Positions 17,101-24,340 of a stretch of DNA of 64,000 nt are shown one piece after another (position 1 is the stretch's first letter; each line of letters begins with the position of its first letter). The position numbers and the translations under genes are program-made. The DNA comes from DATMQA01 sp035566895 (lineage in GTDB: Bacteria > Verrucomicrobiota > Verrucomicrobiia > Limisphaerales > UBA8199): contig DATMQA010000158.1 in NCBI GenBank assembly GCA_035566895.1, positions 11,378-75,377 on the forward strand, given 5' to 3'. Under the pieces are notes generated by a model that did not search any database, had not been told where the DNA came from, and saw nothing but the letters and a program-made list of their open reading frames with translations.

Positions 17101-17900
17101 GCCGCTTTGGGGACCTCGGTCCCGGTTTGATTCCACTCCTCCAACACCTGCCGCAGTTCAGCCCCGCTGAGCAGCGTCAACCGGTCGAGAGTGGTGTGGG
17201 GGTCGGCCGCCATCGCTGCCAGCAAGTTCCCGAGATGTGCCGCCACGCGGTCCACCATCGCGGAATCCAAAAGCTCCGCGTCATAATCCCAACTCAGCGC
17301 CAGCCCATTGTCCGCTTCGCGGGCGTGCAACACCAGAGCGCAAGTCATGAACTGTTCCGCCCAAGCCGATTCAACCATGCGCGAGAGACCGGCGGGGTCA
17401 TGGCCCGGCTCCAGATAGATGAAGGCCACGTTGAACAGGCCCCCCTCCCGCGCGCCCGGTTCATATCCCAGCATCTCGAGCACAGCACGGAAGGGCAGCC
17501 CCAGATGCTGACACGCCTCGCGGACAGTCGCGGCGACTTCGGACACCAAGTCCTCAACCGAGCTTTGGCCCGCCAGCCGTGACCGCAAGCCCACGAGCTC
17601 ATGCCGCGCCGGGTGTGAATCCGAGCTGAGCAAAGCACCGACGATAAGATCCGTTTGGCCCGTGTATCGGAACAGGAGGGTTTTGAGCGCGGCCAGCAGC
17701 GCCGCCTGGGGCCCGGCGCCTGCGCTTAACGCGAGCTTCTTGATGCCGAGCCAAACCTCCGGGTGGAGCTTCGTCGAGAGCCTCTCCCGGAGGAAAGAGG
17801 AAACCGGTGGACGTTCCTTGCCCCAAGGCAGCTTCGGAGGAGGAGGAGGCTGCGATAACTGCGTCTGCCAATACGCCTTCTGCTGGTCAATTCCGTTCAT
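14157..17900 (-). CDS. NRPS: half condensation domain, A domain interrupted by luciferase-like monooxygenase, T
   Basis: The product has 1247 residues. It begins at AYWQTQLSQ, the middle of a condensation domain; only the C-terminal lobe (about 1-235) is present and no HHxxxDG motif exists. The adenylation domain begins near 258 (YTSGSTGRPKG, FDISVLELF near 462). At about 503-850 it is interrupted by an FMN-dependent luciferase-like monooxygenase of the MupA/Atu3671 type (MEFSLFYFSSDQ, FVAVWTPERHFHEFGG, NGRVAISFASGW). It then resumes with VTHLQCTPSM, NMYGPTETTIW (near 935) and YRTGDLARYL. The carrier motif is FESGGHSLLA near 1185. The pocket read by eye is D-I-L-Q-V-G-M-I-W-K, close to the Gly code DILQLGLIWK. 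The usual NGKxDR is NRKTDR, with the Lys kept. The C-terminus ends REEVEV. Upstream (17901-17979) there is no room for the missing lobe. Confidence 0.9.
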   Translation of the reverse strand: MNGIDQQKAYWQTQLSQPPPPPKLPWGKERPPVSSFLRERLSTKLHPEVWLGIKKLALSAGAGPQAALLAALKTLLFRYTGQTDLIVGALLSSDSHPARHELVGLRSRLAGQSSVEDLVSEVAATVREACQHLGLPFRAVLEMLGYEPGAREGGLFNVAFIYLEPGHDPAGLSRMVESAWAEQFMTCALVLHAREADNGLALSWDYDAELLDSAMVDRVAAHLGNLLAAMAADPHTTLDRLTLLSGAELRQVLEEWNQTGTEVPKAACIHHLIEAQAQKTPEAAAVICRGRQLTYAELNARANQVASYLSELGVGPEVLVGICTNRSLEMLVGLLGILKAGGAYLPLDPAYPPERLAFMIKDAQVRVLLTQEHLVAGLPPGGEQRVRLDTDWSLIGAEPVENVNRGVEPGHLAYVIYTSGSTGRPKGVMVEHGNVLNFFAGMDARIRHGPGSTWLAVTSPSFDISVLELFWTLARGLKVVLYAGDEAPSPSDVKGRAPSRLPMEFSLFYFSSDQNGGPGGAYRLLTEGARFADEHGFVAVWTPERHFHEFGGLYPNPSVTSAALAMITRRVQIRSGSVVAPLHSPIRIAEEWSVVDNLSNGRVAISFASGWMPEDFTVSPASYGNRKEIMFQHLDIVRRLWRGERVDMPGPLGKMVSVKIFPRPVQKELPLWLTAAGNPETFAEAGRLGTHLLTHLLGQSMEEVSQKVALYRQAWERAGYSGRGHVTLMLHTFVGQSVESVKATVREPLVEYLRKSADLIKSYGWAFSAFKHQSAAKDEVDFSALPKEEMDALVEHAFDRYFETGGLFGTPEACARIIEGLRANDIDEVACLIDFGVSPEVVLEHLKDLDLLRQAVSKVSEIEPEDYSIPALIQRHGVTHLQCTPSMAGLLLLDERSQNAFGRLETLVLGGEAFPVALGKQLRKIVEGDIINMYGPTETTIWSSTYQLPAEPNSVPIGRPIANTQIYILDQTLAPVPAGIAGELMIGGAGVARGYLGRPELTAERFLRNPFRDDGAHRLYRTGDLARYLPDGNIEILGRMDHQVKIRGHRVELGEIEALLNEHPAVRESVVVARNAGNGDRRLVAYVIPREGQHPSRRQLRQYAQERMPEHMVPAQVVFMTAFPQTPNRKTDRNALPPPENDIAENESDFEPPATPVEETLAGLWGELLGVQRVGRRDNFFESGGHSLLAMQLVRRVRAHFGVDLPLKNLFERPTVAGLAEAIDAMSWSVTAKAPVEAVGAREEVEV

Positions 17901-17979
17901 AATGCGAGGTTCGATCCGTTTGGCTGTCAGTCAGTCAGGAGGAAGCGGTCGCTGCTACAGGCCATCGGCTCGAAGAGTT

Positions 17980-19800
17980 TCACCCGGCCAACGCAGTTGC
18001 AGGCTGCCTTTGGCTCTCCCGCCGGTCCCGGAACTCACGCGCCGGTTCGACCAAATAGTCTGCAAGCACCAACGCGTCCAAATGGGCATTCCTGAAAGTA
18101 TTAATCGCCTCACGGGGTGTGCACACAATCGGCTCTCCTTTTACATTGAACGAAGTGTTGAGGACGATCGGCAGGCCCGTGACTCGTTCGAAGGCATTCA
18201 ACAGTTTCCACAGCCTAGGGTTGTGTTGCGCGGATACAGTCTGCACGCGGGCGGACCCATCCACGTGAGTAATCGCCGGGAGACTTTGCCGGTAAGCGGG
18301 AAGAACGTGCGTGACATAGAGCATGTGGGCAAAGTCGTCCTCCTCACCCGGGGCGATATCAAAATACCGCCTCGCCGCCTCGCTCGTGACGACCGGAGCA
18401 AAAGGTCGAAACCCCTCCCTTTTCTTCACCAGGTTGTTAACGCGATCCCGCATGCCGGGGTCGCGCGGGTCCGCCAGAATGCTGCGGCTTCCCAGCGCGC
18501 GAGGCCCAAATTCCATGCGGCCTTGAAACCAGGCGATGATCTCCCCCGCGGCGAGGCGCTCTGCGACTTGCTGGCAAAGTTCGTCGAAAGAGCCCGCTTT
18601 TGACCACGCACAATCCACCTGGTCATCGAGCGCGTGCCGAATTTCGCTCTCCCCAAATTCCGGGCCCCATAAGGGCACCTCCATTTGCCGCGGTTTGAAG
18701 CCCGGCTCGTGCAGCTTCTGCGCGAAAAGTGCCGCACCTAAGGCACATCCATCGTCCCCCGCCGCCGGTTGAACAAACATGCGGTCAAACAGGCAGCTCC
18801 TCCGCAGCACACCATTGACGGAGCAATTCAACGCAACCCCCCCGGCCATGCAGAGGTGACGCTGGCCGGTTTCGCGTTTGAAATGCCGCAGGATATGCAG
18901 TTGGCACGCCTGGAGCACCGCCTGCAGGGCCGCGGCGATATCCTTTTGGTCCTGAGTGATCTCGCTATCCGGCTCGCGGGGTGGGCCGAAGCGTTCGGTT
19001 AAGACCCGTAGCACCCCTGCATGAGTTTCCTTTTCCACTGGTGTCCTGTCGTTGGCAAAGGTGGGAATGACATAGCTCCCGTCATCCTTCAGGCTGACCA
19101 ACTCCATCACCTTGTCGAAGTGACGTCTTGGATTGCCATACGGCGCCAGCCCCATCACTTTGTATTCGTCCATGTTCATGTAGAAGCCCAGGTAGAGCGT
19201 GAAAACGCCGTACAAAATCCCCAGCGAATGGAAGGCCGGCACCTGCTTCAAAATCCGGATTTCCTTCCCCTGCCCGAGCGCAACCGTCATGCTGTGCACT
19301 TCTCCCATGCCGTCACTCACCAGGATCAGCGCCTCCTCAAAGCCGCTCAGATAATAGGCGCTGGCCGCGTGCGCCAGATGGTGCGGCACCGCGATGAACT
19401 TCCTGTCCCAGTCCACAGCGGGAAAATAATGGTTCAGGTGACGCTTTTGGGCCTCCGGCGAATACAACTCTTCGTACTGCATTCGCGCATAATCCGGCTC
19501 CTGGAAGGCGGATTGAAACGGTTCGTAGGCGAATCCATGAGCCAGGAAATCGACTTCACTGATTTTGATGCCTCCCGCCTCCAGACAGCATTGCATTGCC
19601 CGCACAGGGAAATCCCCCGTGGCCTTGTCCCGCGTGAATCGCTCCTCGGCTGCGGCCGCGACCACCCCGCCGGCATTCACCAGCGCGGCGGCAGAGTCGA
19701 AGCCCTGATTGATCCGATACTGCCGTTGGGACAACCCCGGGAATTCCCGCACTTTAAACGCAACGTTCTGATGCACCCCGCTGATTCCGATAATATTCAT
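17980..19800 (-). CDS. Carbamoyltransferase of the NodU/CmcH family
   Basis: The product has 606 residues. The N-terminal ASKHA-like domain has QGFDSAAALV (phosphate loop), AAAAEERFTRDKATG and VPHHLAHAASAYYLSGF, the metal-binding His pattern, then ILVSDGMGE. The C-terminal YrdC-like domain carries FQGRMEFGPRALGSRSILADPR and VLNTSFNVKGEPIV, the signature of O-carbamoyltransferases. The family transfers carbamoyl from carbamoyl phosphate through carbamoyl-AMP to a hydroxyl of a natural product or nodulation factor. Its place between two NRPS genes (80 bp before one, 75 bp after the other) suggests that it decorates the peptide. The neighbouring polysaccharide is the alternative acceptor. Start ATG at 19800 follows a GGGGTCC stretch. 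Confidence 0.88.
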   Translation of the reverse strand: MNIIGISGVHQNVAFKVREFPGLSQRQYRINQGFDSAAALVNAGGVVAAAAEERFTRDKATGDFPVRAMQCCLEAGGIKISEVDFLAHGFAYEPFQSAFQEPDYARMQYEELYSPEAQKRHLNHYFPAVDWDRKFIAVPHHLAHAASAYYLSGFEEALILVSDGMGEVHSMTVALGQGKEIRILKQVPAFHSLGILYGVFTLYLGFYMNMDEYKVMGLAPYGNPRRHFDKVMELVSLKDDGSYVIPTFANDRTPVEKETHAGVLRVLTERFGPPREPDSEITQDQKDIAAALQAVLQACQLHILRHFKRETGQRHLCMAGGVALNCSVNGVLRRSCLFDRMFVQPAAGDDGCALGAALFAQKLHEPGFKPRQMEVPLWGPEFGESEIRHALDDQVDCAWSKAGSFDELCQQVAERLAAGEIIAWFQGRMEFGPRALGSRSILADPRDPGMRDRVNNLVKKREGFRPFAPVVTSEAARRYFDIAPGEEDDFAHMLYVTHVLPAYRQSLPAITHVDGSARVQTVSAQHNPRLWKLLNAFERVTGLPIVLNTSFNVKGEPIVCTPREAINTFRNAHLDALVLADYLVEPAREFRDRRESQRQPATALAG

Positions 19801-19875
19801 TTGGACCCCCAGGTTTGATTCTCTTCCACTTTAGCCACCATGGTCTCCTGTCCTCTTCCTATTAACGTTAGATCT

Positions 19876-22800
19876 TCACATCTCGATTTCTTCCCGGCGG
19901 TCGGCGCCGCGGCCGCGGGTGGGCGCCTTGGACTTCTCCAGCCAGCGCAGCTCGTCCACTGCCTCCGCCAACTTGGCCGGCGTCGGCCGTTCGAAAAGCA
20001 GGCGCAGTGGCAGGTTAAAGCCCGACGCGGCCCGAAGCCTGAACATGAGCCGGGCCGCCATGAGCGAATGGCCTCCCAGGTCGAAGAAATTACTCAACAC
20101 TCCGAAATCCGAGCGACCCAGCACATCCCGGAACGCATCCATAACCAACTCTTCGGCGGGAGTGTGCGGTGCGGCGAAGCCCGCCCCGATCTGTGATTCA
20201 CTTTCCGGCATGGGCGCCGGCAGTGCATTGCGGTCGAGTTTGCCGTTGGGAGTCCGCGGCAGCGTCGGGACCATGACGAAGCGGCCGGGAACCATGTGCT
20301 CGGGCATGGCACTGCGCAAGCGGCCGCGCACCTGGTCGGCCAGGTCCGCAGCCGGATTCTCGGCGACGAGATAAGCAACCAGACCTTTGTCTCCCGGTTT
20401 GTCCTCGCGCGCGATGACCGCGACCTCGCGGACGGCCGGGTGTTGGGCGATGCCGGCTTCGATCTCGCCCGGTTCGATGCGAAAGCCGCGCAATTTGATC
20501 TGGTTGTCTAAACGGCCAAGGTGTTCGATGGTGCCGTCGTGGCGCCACCGGGCGCGGTCGCCGGTGCGGTAAAGCATGGCCCTCGGAGCCACGACGAAGG
20601 GGTCGGGAATGAATCGCTCGGCGGTAAGCTCGGGCCGATGCCAGTAACCGAGACCGACGCCGTCGCCGCCGATGAACAGTTCGCCGGGGACGCCGATGGG
20701 GCACAAGTTCATTCGCGCATCAAGGATCCGCACCGTGGTATTGGCAATCGGTTTGCCAATGGTGTTCCACTTGGAAATGTCAGTGATGCAGGCGCAGGTG
20801 GACCACACCGTGGTCTCAGTAGGGCCAAACATGTTCCACAATTCGAAGCCGCGCGCAAGCAGTTGGTCGGCAAGGTCCTTGGGCAATGTTTCGCCGCCGA
20901 CCAACGCTTTAAACGCGCCTTTGGGCCTCCACCGCGACTCTACAAGCATCCGCCAGGTGACCGGTGTGGCCTGCATGACTGTGGCATGGTGCTCTTGCAG
21001 CAGCCCGGCGAGGGCAACGCCGTCCAGCGTTTGCTCGCGAGACGCAATCACGACGTTGGCGCCGACCGCGAGCGGCAGCAGCAGTTCGAGCACGGCTATG
21101 TCGAAGGACAGCGTGGTGACGGCCACCAGCACGTCGTGGGCGGCAAGGCCGGGCTCGCGGGCCATGCTGATAAGAAAGTTGACCACCGCCCGGTGCGGGA
21201 CAAGGACGCCTTTGGGCTCCCCGGTGGAACCGGAGGTGTAGATGACATACGCCGGGTCGTCGGGCCGCGCGGCATGGCCCTCCGCAGGCAGGTGTGAGTC
21301 CGGAGCCGAAGCGATGGCTTGGGCATCGGCATCGAGCAACGCCTGACGCTCGCGCGGCAGATTGAAGGAAGGTGCCAGCGCGGCCGTGGACACCAGCAGC
21401 GCCAGTTGCGCGTCATCCGCCATGAAGCACAGACGGTCTCTCGGGAATGAAGGATCCAATGGCACATAAGCGGCGCCGGTTTTCAGGATGCCCAACAGCC
21501 CGACGAGCATCTCCAACGAGCGCTCCAGACAAATTCCCACCCGCGCTCCGGAACCCGCGCCCAACTCGCGCAAATGCTGAGCCAATTGATTGGAACGGCG
21601 GTTCAATTCCGCGTAAGAGAGCTGGTGCCGTTCAACGGTTACCGCCGTGCTAGCTGCGCTCCGTCCGGCCTGCGCTTCAAACAATTCGTGGACGAGCGAG
21701 TCCCGAGGGTAGTCCGCGGCGGTCTGGTTCCACTCCACCAGCAATTGCCGGCGTTCGGCCTCGGGGAGCAGCGGCAACTCCGACAGCCGGCGCTCGGGCG
21801 AAGCGGCCATTGCTTCGAGCAGCGAACGCCAGTGCATCGCCATTCGCGCGATGGTCGGCGCGTCGAATAGGTCAGTGGAGTATTCGAACACCGCGCCGAG
21901 CCCTTCGGCCGTTTCCTGCACCCGCAACGTGAGGTCAACGTGTGTTACGGCACGGTCGAGATCGATTGAACTTTGCGTCAGCCCCGCCAACTGCAGCGGC
22001 TGCACGGGCATATTCTCCAGCGAGAACATCACCTGAAAGAGCGGGTTGCGGCTCAAGTCGCGCTCGGGCTGCAGGTCCTCCACCAGCCGCTCGAACGGCA
22101 GCTCTTGGTGCTGAAAAGCGTCCAGGCAGACCCGGCGCAACCGGCGAAGGAACTCGCGGACAGGAGGATCGCCCGACAGCTCGACGCGCAACACCAGCGT
22201 GTTGACGAAACAACCCACCACGCCTTCGAACTCGGCACGAGTGCGGTTGGCCACAGGCGTGCCGATAAAAAAGTCCTCCTGCCCGCTGTAACGCGCAAGC
22301 AGCGCCGTAAATCCGGCCAGCAATGGCATGAACAGCGTGGCCCTCTCGCGCCACGCAAACCGGCGCAGCGCCTCGACTAATGCCACGGGCAGCGTAAACG
22401 CATGCGTCGCTCCGGCGTTGCTCTCCGCGGCGGGACGCGACCGATCCGCAGGCAGTTCCAGCACCTGCGGCGCGCCGGCCAGCCGTGAACGCCAATGGTC
22501 CAGCAATTTTTTCAACACCTCGCCCCGCAGCCGGCGGCGCTGCCATCGAGCGAAGTCGCAGTATTGAACATCGAGTGGCGGCGGGACCAATGTTTCGCCC
22601 CGACAACCGCTCCCATAGAATTCGCCCAGCTCCCGGAACAAAATCCCCATGGACCACCCGTCCGAAATGATGTGATGCATCGCCAGCAGCAACACGTGGT
22701 GGTCGTCCGCCAGGCGGTAGAGACGACCACGAAACAGCGGGCCCCGCGCCAAATCAAAGCCGCGCGCCGCTTCCTGCCGCAGCAACGCATCCAATCGCTC

Positions 22801-23127
22801 GCGAACTTTCACTTCGCCGCTCAAGTCCGTCACCGGCAGTGTCCATTTCTCCGGATCCGACGAAACCACCTGCCGTGGTTGTCCTTCCACCATCACAAAC
22901 ACTGTGCGCAACGACTCGTGGCGGCTGACGAGTGCGCGCAAAGCTTGCTCAAGTATCGGCGCCTCCAGCACCCCACGGAGCTCGATGGCCATCGGGATCG
23001 CATAAGTCGCCCGCCCCGGCTCCATTTGCTCCAGGAACCAAAGTCGTTGCTGCGCGAATGACAACTCCATTGCTCGAGAGTCCGAGAGCCGCTCCGAAGG
23101 ACAAGCCGCAAGTAGAACGTCGTTCAT
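19876..23127 (-). CDS. Monomodular NRPS, C-A-T, predicted glycine-activating
   Basis: The product has 1083 residues from the ATG at 23127; a TTG at 23136 would add three. The condensation domain (about 1-445) has ELSFAQQRLWFLEQ and HHIISDGWS near 152, as in LCL-type domains. The adenylation domain (about 470-950) shows YTSGSTGEPKG, FDIAVLELLLP, MFGPTETTVW and YRTGDRARWR. The carrier domain has FDLGGHSLMA near 1020. The pocket aligned to GrsA reads D-I-L-Q-L-G-M-V-W-K, two positions from the Gly code. The last residues are RREEIEM, very like the REEVEV tail of the NRPS at 14157 although the codons differ. It directly follows the glycosyltransferase at 23170 (42-bp gap), so it belongs to the exopolysaccharide transcription unit. 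Confidence 0.92.
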   Translation of the reverse strand: MNDVLLAACPSERLSDSRAMELSFAQQRLWFLEQMEPGRATYAIPMAIELRGVLEAPILEQALRALVSRHESLRTVFVMVEGQPRQVVSSDPEKWTLPVTDLSGEVKVRERLDALLRQEAARGFDLARGPLFRGRLYRLADDHHVLLLAMHHIISDGWSMGILFRELGEFYGSGCRGETLVPPPLDVQYCDFARWQRRRLRGEVLKKLLDHWRSRLAGAPQVLELPADRSRPAAESNAGATHAFTLPVALVEALRRFAWRERATLFMPLLAGFTALLARYSGQEDFFIGTPVANRTRAEFEGVVGCFVNTLVLRVELSGDPPVREFLRRLRRVCLDAFQHQELPFERLVEDLQPERDLSRNPLFQVMFSLENMPVQPLQLAGLTQSSIDLDRAVTHVDLTLRVQETAEGLGAVFEYSTDLFDAPTIARMAMHWRSLLEAMAASPERRLSELPLLPEAERRQLLVEWNQTAADYPRDSLVHELFEAQAGRSAASTAVTVERHQLSYAELNRRSNQLAQHLRELGAGSGARVGICLERSLEMLVGLLGILKTGAAYVPLDPSFPRDRLCFMADDAQLALLVSTAALAPSFNLPRERQALLDADAQAIASAPDSHLPAEGHAARPDDPAYVIYTSGSTGEPKGVLVPHRAVVNFLISMAREPGLAAHDVLVAVTTLSFDIAVLELLLPLAVGANVVIASREQTLDGVALAGLLQEHHATVMQATPVTWRMLVESRWRPKGAFKALVGGETLPKDLADQLLARGFELWNMFGPTETTVWSTCACITDISKWNTIGKPIANTTVRILDARMNLCPIGVPGELFIGGDGVGLGYWHRPELTAERFIPDPFVVAPRAMLYRTGDRARWRHDGTIEHLGRLDNQIKLRGFRIEPGEIEAGIAQHPAVREVAVIAREDKPGDKGLVAYLVAENPAADLADQVRGRLRSAMPEHMVPGRFVMVPTLPRTPNGKLDRNALPAPMPESESQIGAGFAAPHTPAEELVMDAFRDVLGRSDFGVLSNFFDLGGHSLMAARLMFRLRAASGFNLPLRLLFERPTPAKLAEAVDELRWLEKSKAPTRGRGADRREEIEM

Positions 23128-23169
23128 TGGTTCCAACGATTTTTACAACCCATTCACGAGCGCGCACGG

Positions 23170-24321
23170 TTAAGTGCCAGAACCGGGACCAGGCCGCGCC
23201 ACCCCGAAGATGGGTTCGGCGCGACGTTTGGGTTTTGTAACCTTCCTGGCGACGACCGTCTCTCGGTTCGCCGGGAAAACCGCCAGCGGGTAAGATGGGG
23301 TCCCCCAGCCGGCCAATCCAGTGGTGCCCAGGCGGCGCGTTATCGCCTCGTAGAACTGCTTCAGCTTGTGCGCCGTGTTCAGGATGGAAAGCTCTTTGAC
23401 TCGCATTCGGCAGTTGAGTCGCCGCCCACGCTGCCGAACCAGGCAAAGCTTCTCCGCCAGCTCAGCCGGCTCCGGCGGCGCCAGGTAACAGCCCTCCATG
23501 CCTTCGATACGCTCACCGACGTCCCCCACATCCACCGACACCACCGGCAGGTTGCACGCCAGCGCTTCCTTCACCACGGTCGGCGAGCCTTCGTGCAACG
23601 AAGTCAGAAGCAAGACATCGCTCGCGTTCAGCCACACGGGGACTTCCTCGTTTGGCACTGCGGTCAGGCGATGCATTTCCACCGGTTGGCCGGCATTGCA
23701 CATTTGCGCGACCGCCGCCTCGGCTAACCACGGCCGCTTGACCGGATCACCGTTGCCGGAAGCGAACAGCACGTGGAAAGACCGGGAATTCCAACCCAGC
23801 CGCTGCCTGCAACCAGGCGGATCCAAGGGCCGGAACCTTTCCAGGTCAATCCCGCAGGGTATGACACGAACCTTGTCTCCCGCCGCCGCGCCATTCAAAG
23901 CGCGCGCCAGATGCCGCGCCACCAGGACCACCCCGTCAGCGGCGCTGGCCGCCCGTTGCGAACAACGCACGCCGTAGCGTGAAATGATTTTCCGCGCCCA
24001 ACCCGAGAGATTTTCCCCCAGCAAATCAGAACCATGAAACGTCACCACCACCGGACGGAGATGGTGATGGCGCGCAATCTGATCCGCCATCACTCCGCCA
24101 TACATCACGTGCAGGGTATCAGGCTCAAACTCGTTGACCGCGCTGCGGACCTTGGTTCGCAGCCGATAATACGCGGTCGGTCCCGCCTGCCGTCGATCCA
24201 CAAACAAGACGCGCACATCCAGGCCGATGGCCTGCAGCCCGTTGATCTGTTGCTGCACAAAAACGCCTTGCGTTGGAAACGCAGCCGACGGAAACATGTT
24301 GGTGATGGCCAGGATTCGCAT
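23170..24321 (-). CDS. Glycosyltransferase family 4
   Basis: About 383 residues from the ATG at 24321, chosen because MRILAITNMFPS is the standard beta1 strand; the frame extends 22 codons further up into the previous gene. The GT-B fold features are TQGVFVQQQINGLQ, VVTFHGSDLLGE in the acceptor domain, and VIPCGIDLERFRP and SLHEGSPTVVKEALACNLPVVS (the E-x7-E donor motif) in the C-terminal domain. It transfers a nucleotide-sugar residue to a growing lipid-linked oligosaccharide on the cytoplasmic face. Gap of 19 bp after the CapD-type gene. The last 60 residues are basic and not conserved. Confidence 0.88.
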   Translation of the reverse strand: MRILAITNMFPSAAFPTQGVFVQQQINGLQAIGLDVRVLFVDRRQAGPTAYYRLRTKVRSAVNEFEPDTLHVMYGGVMADQIARHHHLRPVVVTFHGSDLLGENLSGWARKIISRYGVRCSQRAASAADGVVLVARHLARALNGAAAGDKVRVIPCGIDLERFRPLDPPGCRQRLGWNSRSFHVLFASGNGDPVKRPWLAEAAVAQMCNAGQPVEMHRLTAVPNEEVPVWLNASDVLLLTSLHEGSPTVVKEALACNLPVVSVDVGDVGERIEGMEGCYLAPPEPAELAEKLCLVRQRGRRLNCRMRVKELSILNTAHKLKQFYEAITRRLGTTGLAGWGTPSYPLAVFPANRETVVARKVTKPKRRAEPIFGVARPGPGSGT

Positions 24322-24340
24322 GGCGAGCGCAGCGGGCCTT

